DNA of 64,000 bases from Streptomyces sp. NBC_00335 (GTDB lineage Bacteria; Actinomycetota; Actinomycetes; Streptomycetales; Streptomycetaceae): NCBI RefSeq assembly GCF_036127095.1, contig NZ_CP108006.1:4340001-4404000 (forward strand), given 5' to 3'. The notes below the pieces were generated by a model. The model made no database searches and had not been told where the DNA came from. It was given only the letters and a program-made list of their open reading frames with translations. This document shows, piece after piece, positions 51,452 to 60,091 of this stretch (within the stretch, counting starts at the first letter, position 1; each line of letters opens with the position of its first letter). Both the position numbers and the translations under genes were made by a program.

Positions 51452-52219
51452 ATGACTGCGACGACCACTTCCCACGCGTCCACGTCCACCGGCAGCCACA
51501 CGGCCCTCGTGCGGCCGGACGGCAGCCCGTGCCGGGTCCTCGTCGTGGACGACGAGGCCGCTCTCTCGGAGCTGCTCTCGATGGCCCTGCGCTACGAGGG
51601 CTGCGAGGTCCGCAGCGCGGGCGACGGCGCGGGCGCGGTGCGTGCGGCGCGGGAGTTCCGGCCCGACGTCGTCCTGCTCGACATCATGCTCCCCGACATG
51701 GACGGGCTGGCCGTCCTGGGCCGCCTGCGGCGGGAGCTCCCGCACGTCCCCGTGCTGTTCCTGACCGCGAAGGACTCGGTCGAGGACCGCATCGCGGGCC
51801 TGACGGCCGGCGGCGACGACTACGTCACCAAGCCCTTCAGCCTGGAGGAGGTCGTCGCCCGGCTGCGCGGCCTGGTCCGGCGCTCCGGCGCGGCGCAGGC
51901 CGCACGCGGCGGGTCGGTCCTGGAGGTCGGCGACCTGCGGCTCGACGAGGACAGCCACGAGGTGATCCGGGGCGGTCAGGACGTCCACCTGACCGCGACC
52001 GAGTTCGAGCTGCTGCGCTACCTGATGCGCAACCCGCGCCGGGTGCTGAGCAAGGCGCAGATCCTGGACCGCGTGTGGTCGTACGACTTCGGCGGCCAGG
52101 CCAACGTCGTCGAGCTGTACATCTCCTACCTGCGGCGCAAGCTGGAGGCCGGAACAGGCCTCCCGCCGATGATCCACACCCGCCGCGGCGCGGGCTACCT
52201 GATCAAGCCGGCCGACTAG
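51452..52219 (+). CDS. OmpR-family response regulator
   Basis: 255 residues: Ser/Thr-rich leader (1-25), receiver domain with acid pair VVDDEA, phospho-Asp in VLLDIMLP, FLTAKD and Lys in VTKPFS; winged-helix DNA-binding domain 155-250 with LTATEFELLRYL and RRGAGYLI. Overlaps its kinase (TAGTG at 52217-52221), so forms an operon of two-component genes followed by two glycosyltransferases. ATG 51452. Confidence 0.95.
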   Translation: MTATTTSHASTSTGSHTALVRPDGSPCRVLVVDDEAALSELLSMALRYEGCEVRSAGDGAGAVRAAREFRPDVVLLDIMLPDMDGLAVLGRLRRELPHVPVLFLTAKDSVEDRIAGLTAGGDDYVTKPFSLEEVVARLRGLVRRSGAAQAARGGSVLEVGDLRLDEDSHEVIRGGQDVHLTATEFELLRYLMRNPRRVLSKAQILDRVWSYDFGGQANVVELYISYLRRKLEAGTGLPPMIHTRRGAGYLIKPAD

Positions 52220-53943
52220 TGGCGGCCGGCGAGCCCCGGCCGGAGCGCCGTGCGCGCGAGGCGGCCGAACCGGGAGCCGGGGACGTACGAGCACCCGCGC
52301 GCACCCGCCGTCCCCGCCGGCCGGGCCGCCCCGGGCGTCCCTCCGGCCCCCGCCGCCCCCGGTGGAGCCGGCGGCCCTGGTCGCTGCGGACCCGGCTGGT
52401 CGTCTCGGCGGTGGCCCTCATCGCCGTCGTCGGCGCGGCCATCAGCACCGTCACCACCGTCGCGCTGCGCTCGTACCTGGTCGACAAGGTCGACGAACAG
52501 CTGCGCGTCTCCGTCGAGATGGCGAGCCGCCCGGGCGCGGGCAAGTTCCCCCGGGAGAACAACCTCGGCGTCGTCATGGGACCCGGCTCCCCACTGGGGG
52601 CCGTCGGGGTCCGCCTCGACAGCACGGGCAAGACCGTCGACAGCGTCCGCAGCGAACGCAGTGCCGCCCTCGGCGGATCCGGGTCCGGCGGCCACCCGCC
52701 CCTCACCCCGGCCCAGGTCTCCGTCCTCGCCGGGGCCGCCCACAAAGCCGCCGACGGCCGTCCCGGCGACCCGGTCGAACTGCAGCTGCCCGGCCTCGGC
52801 GGCTACCGGGTGCTGACGTCGCCCGACGCGAGCATCGTGCTCGGCTTCCCGCTCACCGAGGTCGATTCCACCGTGCACACCCTGATCGCGGTGGAGGTCT
52901 TCGTCACCCTCGCAGGGCTCATCGCGGCCTCCCTCGCCGGACAGGTCCTGGTCGGCGTCGCCCTGCGCCCGCTGCGCCGGGTCGCCGCCACCGCCACCCG
53001 GGTCTCCGAACTCACCCTGCACAGCGGCGAGCCCGCCCTCCACGAGCGGGTCCCCGACGCCGAGGCCGATCCCCGTACCGAGGTCGGGCAGGTCGGCGCC
53101 GCCCTCAACCGGATGCTGGGCCACGTCTCCTCGGCCCTGACCGCACGCCAGCAGAGCGAGACCCGGGTCCGCCAGTTCGTCGCCGACGCCAGCCACGAGC
53201 TGCGCACCCCGCTGGCCTCCATCCGCGGCTACGCCGAACTGACCCGCCGGGGCCGCGAGGAGCCGGGCCCCGACACCCGGCACGCCCTGGGCCGCATCGA
53301 GTCCGAAGCCACCCGGATGACCGGTCTGGTGGAGGACCTGCTGTTGCTGGCCCGGCTCGACGCGGGCCGCCCGCTGTCCACCTGCGACACCGATCTGGCC
53401 CCGCTGGTCGTGGACGCCGTCAGCGATGCCCGGGCCGCCGGCCAGGACCACCACTGGCGCCTGGAACTCCCCGCGGATCCGGCGCCCGTCCGCGCCGACC
53501 CGGCCCGGATCCAGCAAGTGCTGGTGAACCTGCTGGCCAACGCCCGGACCCACACCCCGCCCGGCACCACCGTCACGGCCCATGTTTCACGTGAAACATC
53601 CGCCGTCCGGCTCCGGGTCGAGGACGACGGCCCCGGCATCCCGCCCGAGCTGCTGCCCCACGTCTTCGAGCGCTTCGCCCGCGGCGACGCCTCCCGCTCC
53701 CGCTCGGCGGGCTCCACGGGCCTCGGCCTGGCCATCGTGGCCGCCGTCGTCTCGGCCCACGGCGGCCACGTCGGCGTCCGCAGCGCCCCCGGCCACACCT
53801 CCTTCGAGGTCCTGCTCCCCCTGGCCGACCCGGCGGGCCCCGGCGTCTGCGCCGTACCCACCGCCTCCGCCGCCCTCACCGCCACGGCTCCGGCGGCGCA
53901 GCCGAACTCACAGACAGGCCACAGGGTCAGCACACAGCGGTGA
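52219..53943 (+). CDS. Two-component sensor histidine kinase
   Basis: 574 residues. Arg/Pro-rich cytoplasmic start (1-50), membrane helix about 58-80, extracytoplasmic sensor 80-235, second helix about 235-260, HAMP, H-box DASHELRTPLASIRGYAEL (phospho-His), N-box QVLVNLLANARTHTP, G1 DDGPGIP, G2 GLGLAIV. A perfect parS site is encoded between N- and G1-boxes (VSRETS, about 455-460). The C-terminal 50 residues are disordered Ala/Pro/Thr sequence. GTG start overlaps the regulator stop. The glycosyltransferase pair begins 25 bp downstream. Confidence 0.93.
   Translation: MAAGEPRPERRAREAAEPGAGDVRAPARTRRPRRPGRPGRPSGPRRPRWSRRPWSLRTRLVVSAVALIAVVGAAISTVTTVALRSYLVDKVDEQLRVSVEMASRPGAGKFPRENNLGVVMGPGSPLGAVGVRLDSTGKTVDSVRSERSAALGGSGSGGHPPLTPAQVSVLAGAAHKAADGRPGDPVELQLPGLGGYRVLTSPDASIVLGFPLTEVDSTVHTLIAVEVFVTLAGLIAASLAGQVLVGVALRPLRRVAATATRVSELTLHSGEPALHERVPDAEADPRTEVGQVGAALNRMLGHVSSALTARQQSETRVRQFVADASHELRTPLASIRGYAELTRRGREEPGPDTRHALGRIESEATRMTGLVEDLLLLARLDAGRPLSTCDTDLAPLVVDAVSDARAAGQDHHWRLELPADPAPVRADPARIQQVLVNLLANARTHTPPGTTVTAHVSRETSAVRLRVEDDGPGIPPELLPHVFERFARGDASRSRSAGSTGLGLAIVAAVVSAHGGHVGVRSAPGHTSFEVLLPLADPAGPGVCAVPTASAALTATAPAAQPNSQTGHRVSTQR
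53584..53597. promoter_or_regulatory. parS site, copy 5 (inside the kinase coding sequence)
   Basis: Perfect GTTTCACGTGAAAC within the ATPase-domain segment of the sensor kinase gene, reading VSRETS in the same phase as the sites in CopCD and YeiH. Confidence 0.93.
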
Positions 53944-53968
53944 CAGCCCGGCCCGGGAGGGTCGGGGC

Positions 53969-55234
53969 ATGCCTACCGACACCTCTCCCGGAGCGCTCCC
54001 GGTACGGGCGCCCCTCGCGCCCGTACCGGGTGAGCCCGTCCTCGACGTGGTGATCCCGGTCTTCAACGAGGAGACGGACCTCGGCCCCTGCGTGCGCAGG
54101 CTGCACGAGCACCTCACCCGGACCTTCCCGTACCCCTTCCGCATCACCATCGCCGACAACGCGAGCACCGACCGCACCCCCGAGGTCGCGGCCGCCCTCG
54201 CCGCCTCCGTGGCGGGCGTACGCAGCACCCGGCTGGAGCAGAAGGGCCGCGGCCGGGCCCTGCGCACCGTGTGGGGAGAGTCGGACGCGCCCGTCCTGGC
54301 CTACATGGACGTGGACCTCTCCACCGACCTCAACGCCCTGCTTCCGCTGGTCGCCCCGCTGATCTCCGGCCACTCCGACCTCGCCATCGGCACCCGCCTG
54401 GCCCGCTCCTCGCGGGTGGTCAGGGGAGCGAAGCGGGAGTTCATCTCCCGCGCCTACAACCTGCTCCTGCGCTCCTCGCTCTCCGCACGCTTCAGCGACG
54501 CCCAGTGCGGCTTCAAGGCGATCCGCCGCGAGGTCGCGACCCGGCTGCTGCCGCTCGTCGAGGACTCCGGCTGGTTCTTCGACACCGAGCTGCTGGTCCT
54601 CGCCGAGAGGGCCGGGCTGCGGATCCACGAGGTCCCGGTGGACTGGGTCGACGACCCCGATTCCACCGTCCACATCGCCCGCACCGCCGCCGAGGACCTC
54701 AAGGGCGTCTGGCGGGTCGGCCGGGCGCTGGCCGTCGGCGCCCTCCCGCTGGACCGGCTGGCCCGCCCCTTCGGGGACGACCCGCGCGACCGCACCGCCC
54801 TGCCCGGGGTACCGCGCGGGCTGGCCCGCCAGCTGCTGGGCTTCTGTGTGGTCGGAGCCCTGTCCACGCTCCTCTACCTGCTCCTCTACTCCGCGGCCCG
54901 CACCGCCGCCGGCCCCCAGCTCGCCAACGCCGCCGCGCTGCTGCTCTCCGCCGTCGCCAACACCGCCGCCAACCGCCGGCTCACCTTCGGCGTCCGCGGC
55001 CGGGCCCGCGCCGTGCGCCACCAGGCCCAGGGGCTCGTGGTGTTCGCCATCGGACTGGCCCTGACCAGCGGCTCGCTCGCCGCCCTCGGGGCCGCCAACG
55101 CCAAGCCGGGGCACAGCACCGAGCTGGCCGTCCTGGTCACCGCCAACCTTGCCGCCACCGTGCTGCGGTTCCTGCTCTTCCGCGCCTGGGTCTTCCCCGA
55201 ACGGCGCGCCACTCCCGCGAAGGACCACTCCTGA
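53969..55234 (+). CDS. GT2 glycosyltransferase fused to a GtrA-like membrane domain
   Basis: 421 residues. GT2 domain (about 23-260) with LDVVIPVFNEETDL, ITIADNASTDRT, YMDVDLSTD (metal DxD) and AQCGFKAIRRE, as in polyprenyl-phosphate sugar transferases; C-terminal GtrA domain (about 285-410) with four helices. Such fusions make and flip polyprenyl-phosphate-sugar for protein or wall glycosylation. ATG 53969 follows GGGAGG. Its TGA overlaps the ATG of the GT39 gene, which would use the lipid-linked sugar. Confidence 0.92.
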   Translation: MPTDTSPGALPVRAPLAPVPGEPVLDVVIPVFNEETDLGPCVRRLHEHLTRTFPYPFRITIADNASTDRTPEVAAALAASVAGVRSTRLEQKGRGRALRTVWGESDAPVLAYMDVDLSTDLNALLPLVAPLISGHSDLAIGTRLARSSRVVRGAKREFISRAYNLLLRSSLSARFSDAQCGFKAIRREVATRLLPLVEDSGWFFDTELLVLAERAGLRIHEVPVDWVDDPDSTVHIARTAAEDLKGVWRVGRALAVGALPLDRLARPFGDDPRDRTALPGVPRGLARQLLGFCVVGALSTLLYLLLYSAARTAAGPQLANAAALLLSAVANTAANRRLTFGVRGRARAVRHQAQGLVVFAIGLALTSGSLAALGAANAKPGHSTELAVLVTANLAATVLRFLLFRAWVFPERRATPAKDHS

Positions 55235-57480
55235 TGACCACGGCAGCGCTACCGCTCCACCCGCCCTCCCCGGCCTCCCCGACCCACCGGTCGGCCGGGG
55301 CGCACGCCGCGCGGCCCGGCTGGGAACGCCCCGCCTTCCTCGGGCTGCTCCTCGTCACCGCCGTCCTGCTGCTGTGGGACCTGGGGGCCTCCGGCTACGC
55401 CAACTCCTTCTACTCCGCGGCCGTCCAGGCGGGCAGCGAGAGCTGGAAGGCCTTCTTCTTCGGCTCCTCCGACGCCGGGAACTCCATCACCGTCGACAAG
55501 CCCCCGGCCGCGCTGTGGCCGATGATGCTGTCCGTCCGGCTCTTCGGGCTCGGCGCCTGGCAGATCCTGGTCCCGCAGGCCCTGATGGGCGTGGGCACGA
55601 CCGCCGTGCTCTACGCCGCCGTGCGCCGCCAGTTCGGCCCGGTGGCGGCCCTGATCAGCGGAGCCGTCTTCGCGCTCACGCCCGTGGCCGCGCTGATGTT
55701 CCGCTTCAACAACCCCGACGCACTGCTGGCCCTGCTGATGACGGTCACCGTGTACTGCGTGCTCCGGGCCCTCGACGGAGCGCACACCAAGTGGCTCGTC
55801 TGGGCCGGGGTCGCGGTCGGCTTCGCCTTCCTGACCAAGACCCTGCAGGCCTTCGTCATCCTGCCGCCCCTCGCCCTGCTGTACGCCGTCTGCGCGCCGA
55901 CCCGGCTGCGCAGGCGCCTCGGGCAGCTGCTGCTCTCCACGCTCGCGATGGTGGTGGCCGGCGGCTGGTGGGTGGCGATCGTCGAACTGTGGCCCGCCTC
56001 CTCCCGCCCGTACATCGGGGGCTCGCAGACCAACTCCTTCCTGGAACTGACCCTCGGCTACAACGGCCTCGGCCGGATCAACGGCGAGGAGACCGGAAGC
56101 GTCGGCGGCGGAGCCCGCACGGCCGCCGAAGGCATGACCGGCGGCCCCGGCGGTGGCGGCGGCGGTGGCGGCGGGATGAGCTGGGGTGAGACCGGCATCG
56201 ACCGGCTGTTCTCCTCCAACATCGGCGGTCAGATCGGCTGGCTGCTGCCCGCCGCGCTGATCCTGCTCGTCGCGGGCCTCGTGGTCACCTGGCGGGCCCG
56301 CCGGGCCACCGACTCCCTGGAGGGCATGGCCCGCGCGGCCTTCCTCGCCTGGGGCGGGGCGCTGCTGATCACCGCGGTGGTCTTCAGCTTCATGCAGGGC
56401 ATCTTCCACGAGTACTACACCGTCGCCCTGGCCCCCTACATCGCCGCCCTGGTCGGCATGGGCATCGCCGTCCTGTGGGAGGAGCGGGGCAGCCGGGCCG
56501 CCTCCCTCACGCTCTCGGGGACCCTCGCACTCACGTCGTACTGGGCCTTCGTGTTGCTCGGCCGCTCCGCGGAGTACGTGCCGTGGTTGCGCTGGTTGGT
56601 CCTCGCTGCCGGACTCGGCACGGCCCTGCTGCTGCCGTTCGCCGCGCGGCTGGGCCGCCGTACCGCACTCGGTATTGCGGCAGTCGGCCTGGGCGTGGCC
56701 CTGGCCGGACCCCTCGCGTACTGCCTGAGCACGGTGACCACCGCGCACACGGGCTCGATCGTCACGGCGGGCCCGGCGGTCGCGGGCGGCCGCGGCGGCC
56801 CCGGCGGCGGGATGCGCGGCTTCGAGATGCCGGGCGGCGGCGGAATGCCGGGCGGTGGCGGCGCCCCGCAGGGCATGCCCCAGGGCGGCGGCGGTCAGGG
56901 CGGCCAGGCCCCCGGCGGCCAGGGTGGTCAGGCCCAGGGTGGTCCCGGCGGCAACCAGACCACCGACGGCAACCAGACCACCGACGGCGGCCGGACGGGC
57001 CGGACCGACGGCGGCGGCCCGGGCGGAACCGGCGGGGGCATGGGCGGAGGCGGCATGGGCGGCCTGCTCGGCGGGACGAGGACCAGCGCCGAGGCCACGG
57101 CTGCGCTGCGCGCCGACGCGGACCGGTACACGTGGGCGGCGGCCGCCATCGGCTCGCAGAACGCCGCGAGTTACCAGCTGGCTTCGGAGCAGCCGGTGAT
57201 GGCCCTGGGCGGCTTCAACGGCAGCGACCCCTCTCCGACCCTGGAGCAGTTCAAGGAGTACGTGAGCGCCGGGAAGATCCACTACTTCATCGGCCAGGGC
57301 AGTGCGGGAGCTGCCGCCGGCGAAGCGGGCGGCGCGGCCGAGACGGGCACCGCGGTCCGCGGCGGTGGCGGTCCCGGCGGGGGCGTGAGCAGTTCCATCG
57401 AGACCTGGGTCAAGGCCAACTTCAAGGCCTCCACCATCGGCGGAGCCACCTTCTACGACCTCACCGCGCCCACCTCGTAG
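55234..57480 (+). CDS. GT39/PMT-type membrane glycosyltransferase with Gly/Gln-rich loop
   Basis: 748 residues, about 11-12 membrane helices. SITVDKPPAALW near 85-95 is the conserved DKPP loop of ArnT/PMT-like GT-C enzymes; FRFNNPDALLALL and LTKTLQAFVILPPLALL follow. A Gly-rich insertion (GGPGGGGGGGGG, about 300-312) lies in an outer loop, and after the last helix comes a 115-residue Gly/Gln/Met tail with tandem NQTTDG units, then an extracytoplasmic C-terminal domain (about 620-748). It would transfer a lipid-linked sugar to a cell-surface target. Coupled to the GT2-GtrA gene. Confidence 0.92.
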   Translation: MTTAALPLHPPSPASPTHRSAGAHAARPGWERPAFLGLLLVTAVLLLWDLGASGYANSFYSAAVQAGSESWKAFFFGSSDAGNSITVDKPPAALWPMMLSVRLFGLGAWQILVPQALMGVGTTAVLYAAVRRQFGPVAALISGAVFALTPVAALMFRFNNPDALLALLMTVTVYCVLRALDGAHTKWLVWAGVAVGFAFLTKTLQAFVILPPLALLYAVCAPTRLRRRLGQLLLSTLAMVVAGGWWVAIVELWPASSRPYIGGSQTNSFLELTLGYNGLGRINGEETGSVGGGARTAAEGMTGGPGGGGGGGGGMSWGETGIDRLFSSNIGGQIGWLLPAALILLVAGLVVTWRARRATDSLEGMARAAFLAWGGALLITAVVFSFMQGIFHEYYTVALAPYIAALVGMGIAVLWEERGSRAASLTLSGTLALTSYWAFVLLGRSAEYVPWLRWLVLAAGLGTALLLPFAARLGRRTALGIAAVGLGVALAGPLAYCLSTVTTAHTGSIVTAGPAVAGGRGGPGGGMRGFEMPGGGGMPGGGGAPQGMPQGGGGQGGQAPGGQGGQAQGGPGGNQTTDGNQTTDGGRTGRTDGGGPGGTGGGMGGGGMGGLLGGTRTSAEATAALRADADRYTWAAAAIGSQNAASYQLASEQPVMALGGFNGSDPSPTLEQFKEYVSAGKIHYFIGQGSAGAAAGEAGGAAETGTAVRGGGGPGGGVSSSIETWVKANFKASTIGGATFYDLTAPTS

Positions 57481-57516
57481 GCGTCCACGACCTACGGAAA
57501 CCTGCCAGATCTCCGC

Positions 57517-57545
57517 GTCCGCCCCCTGGCATCCAGGGGGCGGAC
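57517..57545. terminator. Bidirectional terminator
   Basis: Perfect 13-bp stem GTCCGCCCCCTGG (57517-57529) and CCAGGGGGCGGAC (57533-57545), three-base loop. Lies between convergent glycosyltransferase and MFS genes. Confidence 0.9.
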
Positions 57546-57597
57546 CGGGCGTTTCGGGCGGCTCGCCGCCGCGCCCGCAGCCCCGTGGACCGCCCGG

Positions 57598-59202
57598 CTA
57601 CTCCGCCGGGGCGGAGGCCGGCTCGTGGACCGCCGGCTTCGACCTCAGGGCGACCTCCTTGATGAACACCACCAGCACCAGCGAGAGCAGCGCGGTGGGG
57701 GCGGCGTAGAGGAAGACGTCGCCGACGCCGTGCCCGTACGCGGACTCGACGACCGTGCGGAAGGGCTCGTGCAGCTGGGCGAGGTCGGGGATCGCGCCCC
57801 CGCCGGTGCCGCCGTGGCCCATCGCCGCCGCCTTCGGGCCGAGCTCGGCCAGACCGTCCTTGACGTAGTGGGTGACCCGGTTGGCCATGACCGCGCCGAG
57901 CGCGGAGACGCCCATCGCGCCGCCGAGCGACCGGAAGAAGGTGACGACCGAGCTGGCGGCGCCGAGGTCTTCGGGGGCCACCTGGTTCTGGGAGGCGAGG
58001 ACCAGGTTCTGCATCATCATGCCGAGGCCGAGGCCGGTCAGCGCCATGAAGATCGCGATGTGCCAGTACGGGGTGTCGTACCGCAGGGTGCCCAGCAGGC
58101 CGAGTCCGGCCGTCAGGAGCACACCGCCGGAGACGAGCCAGGCCTTCCACTTGCCGGTCTTGGTGATCACCTGACCGGAAACGGTGGAGGAGACGAAGAG
58201 CCCGCCGATCATCGGAATCGTGAGGATTCCGGACATCGTCGGGGACTCGCCGCGGGCCAACTGGAAGAACTGGCTGAAAAACACGGTGCCCGAGAACATC
58301 GCGATGCCGACGAAGAGCGAGGCGGCAGACGCGAGGCTGATGGTCTTGTTGCGGAACAGGCGCAGCGGAATGATCGGGTCGCTCGCCCTGGATTCGACGA
58401 GGACGAAGAGCAAGCCGAGGGCGAGCGCGCCGCCGGTCATCGTCCAGGTCTGCCAGGAGATCCAGTCGTACGAGCTGCCGGCCTGGGTCACCCAGATCAG
58501 CAGGAGCGAGACGGCGCCGCTGATCAGGAAGGCGCCGAGCCAGTCGACCTTGACGTCGCGGCGGACGACGGGCAGGTGCAGGGTGCGCTGGAGCACGACC
58601 AGGGCGATGACGGCGAACGGGATGCCGACGTAGAAGCACCAGCGCCAGCCGAGCCAGCTCGTGTCGGTGATGACCCCGCCGAGCAGCGGACCGCCGACGG
58701 TGGCGACGGCGAAGACCGCGCCGAGGTAGCCGCTGTACCGGCCGCGCTCGCGCGGGGAGATCATCGCGGCCATGACGATCTGGGCGAGGGCGGAGAGCCC
58801 GCCGACGCCGATGCCTTGGACGACGCGGCAGGCGATGAGCATGCCGGTGTTCTGGGACATGCCCGCGACCATCGAGCCGAGGACGTAGATCACCAGGGAT
58901 ATCTGGACCAGCAGCTTCTTGCTGAAGAGGTCGGAGAGCTTGCCCCACAGCGGGGTCGCCGCCGTCATCGAGAGCAGGGCGGCCGTGACCACCCAGGTGT
59001 ACGAGGACTGGGTGCCGCCGAGGTCGCCGATGATCTGGGGCAGGGCGTTGGAGACGATCGTGGAGGACAGGATCGCCACGAACATGCCGAGCATCAGCCC
59101 GGAGAGCGCCTTCATGATCTGCGGGTGGGTCATGGGCGGGCTGTCGGACGCGGTCTCCGGCCGGCCGCCTCCCCGCACACCGGTGGGTGTGGTCGTAGCC
59201 AT
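57598..59202 (-). CDS. MFS drug efflux transporter (DHA2, 14-helix type)
   Basis: 534 residues with 14 predicted helices; motif A LWGKLSDLFSKK, motif C-like GPLLGGVITD and LDxTIVxxALP-like ILSSTIVSNALPQI in helix 1 place it in the EmrB/QacA DHA2 family of drug exporters. Ends with a cytoplasmic Ala/Pro tail. ATG 59202 follows GAAGGA. MarR regulator is 14 bp upstream, same strand; substrates likely multiple hydrophobic compounds. Confidence 0.94.
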   Translation of the reverse strand: MATTTPTGVRGGGRPETASDSPPMTHPQIMKALSGLMLGMFVAILSSTIVSNALPQIIGDLGGTQSSYTWVVTAALLSMTAATPLWGKLSDLFSKKLLVQISLVIYVLGSMVAGMSQNTGMLIACRVVQGIGVGGLSALAQIVMAAMISPRERGRYSGYLGAVFAVATVGGPLLGGVITDTSWLGWRWCFYVGIPFAVIALVVLQRTLHLPVVRRDVKVDWLGAFLISGAVSLLLIWVTQAGSSYDWISWQTWTMTGGALALGLLFVLVESRASDPIIPLRLFRNKTISLASAASLFVGIAMFSGTVFFSQFFQLARGESPTMSGILTIPMIGGLFVSSTVSGQVITKTGKWKAWLVSGGVLLTAGLGLLGTLRYDTPYWHIAIFMALTGLGLGMMMQNLVLASQNQVAPEDLGAASSVVTFFRSLGGAMGVSALGAVMANRVTHYVKDGLAELGPKAAAMGHGGTGGGAIPDLAQLHEPFRTVVESAYGHGVGDVFLYAAPTALLSLVLVVFIKEVALRSKPAVHEPASAPAE

Positions 59203-59216
59203 GTGTTTCCTTCGGT

Positions 59217-59717
59217 CTAGCTGTCTGGAAGCGTGAAGCTCGACCGGAGTCGGGCCAGCAGGATGTTCAGGTGGTCGATGTCCGCGTCGGACCAGTCGGC
59301 CAGGGCTTTCTCCAGCGCGTCGGTGTGGCGGGTGCCGAGCTCGGCGAGGAGCGCGCGGCCTGCCGGGGTCGGGCGCAGGATCCGGCAGCGGGCGTCGCCG
59401 GGGTCGGTGTCACGGGTGATCCAGCCGCGGTCGGCGGTGTGCGCGACGTGCCGGCTGGTCACCGAGATGTCGATGGCCAGGTGCTCCGCCAGGCGGCTGA
59501 GCCGCATCTCGCCGTGGCGGTCGAGCACCGTGAGCACGGCCGCCGAACCGGGAGGGCAGTCGGAGGGCAGGAGGCGGGCGAGGTCGCGCTTGACGGCGCC
59601 GATGCCGGTGAGCTGACGGGCCAGCTCGGCGTGACGCGTGGCAGGCGTGGCAGCCATCGCCGGCATGGCGGCCATGGCAGGTGCGGGCGCTACGAGCGCC
59701 ACGGGCGGTGCGGTCAC
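59217..59717 (-). CDS. MarR-family transcriptional regulator
   Basis: 166 residues: winged HTH with SRLAEHLAIDISVTSRHVAHTADRGWITRD and DARCRILRPTPAGRALL. GTG 59717 is preceded by GGAGG at good distance, so I prefer it to the frame start 59756 (which would overlap the operator). Precedes the efflux gene, which it probably represses together with itself through the palindromes at 59739-59771. Confidence 0.9.
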   Translation of the reverse strand: MTAPPVALVAPAPAMAAMPAMAATPATRHAELARQLTGIGAVKRDLARLLPSDCPPGSAAVLTVLDRHGEMRLSRLAEHLAIDISVTSRHVAHTADRGWITRDTDPGDARCRILRPTPAGRALLAELGTRHTDALEKALADWSDADIDHLNILLARLRSSFTLPDS

Positions 59718-59738
59718 CGGGACCCCCCTCCGAATGTC

Positions 59739-59771
59739 GTTGCTTCGGGCAACCATAGAATCAGATGGTTG
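59739..59771. promoter_or_regulatory. Putative MarR operator
   Basis: Two overlapping palindromes directly before the MarR gene: GTTGC-N5-GCAAC (59739-59753) and CAACCAT-N8-ATGGTTG (59750-59756 and 59765-59771). Arm sequence CAACCA/TGGTTG is typical of MarR boxes. Confidence 0.65.
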
Positions 59772-59836
59772 TTACAGGCAAATGAATCGGAGGCCTGGGC
59801 GGTAAAGGAATGGGAAAACCGGCTAGGGTCCTGCGC

Positions 59837-60076
59837 ATGGCTGCGAATCACGACTCGAACCACAACTCACAGGCTCCCCAGGGCGACTACGACCCCGCGG
59901 GCAGCACTCAGATGTTCCGGGCGTTCGTCGAGGAGCCGGTACCGGCCCCCGCCGTCCCGGGCTCGCGCATGCAGAACCGTGCCGCCCGCAAGTCGGGCTC
60001 GGGCGCGGGCCTGTGGATCGGCGTCGGCATCGCCGCGGTGATCCTGATCGCCGTGGTGGCCTGGCTCGCGCTCTGA
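59837..60076 (+). CDS. Small single-pass membrane protein
   Basis: 79 residues. Polar N-terminus rich in Asn/Gln/Pro (NHDSNHNSQAPQGDYDP), then RAARKSG and one C-terminal helix (about 58-78, GLWIGVGIAAVILIAVVAWLAL), a tail-anchored layout with the bulk in the cytoplasm. ATG 59837; ATG 59810 is an alternative. Family not recognised. Confidence 0.7.
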   Translation: MAANHDSNHNSQAPQGDYDPAGSTQMFRAFVEEPVPAPAVPGSRMQNRAARKSGSGAGLWIGVGIAAVILIAVVAWLAL

Positions 60077-60091
60077 GGCTCGGCCGCCCGC

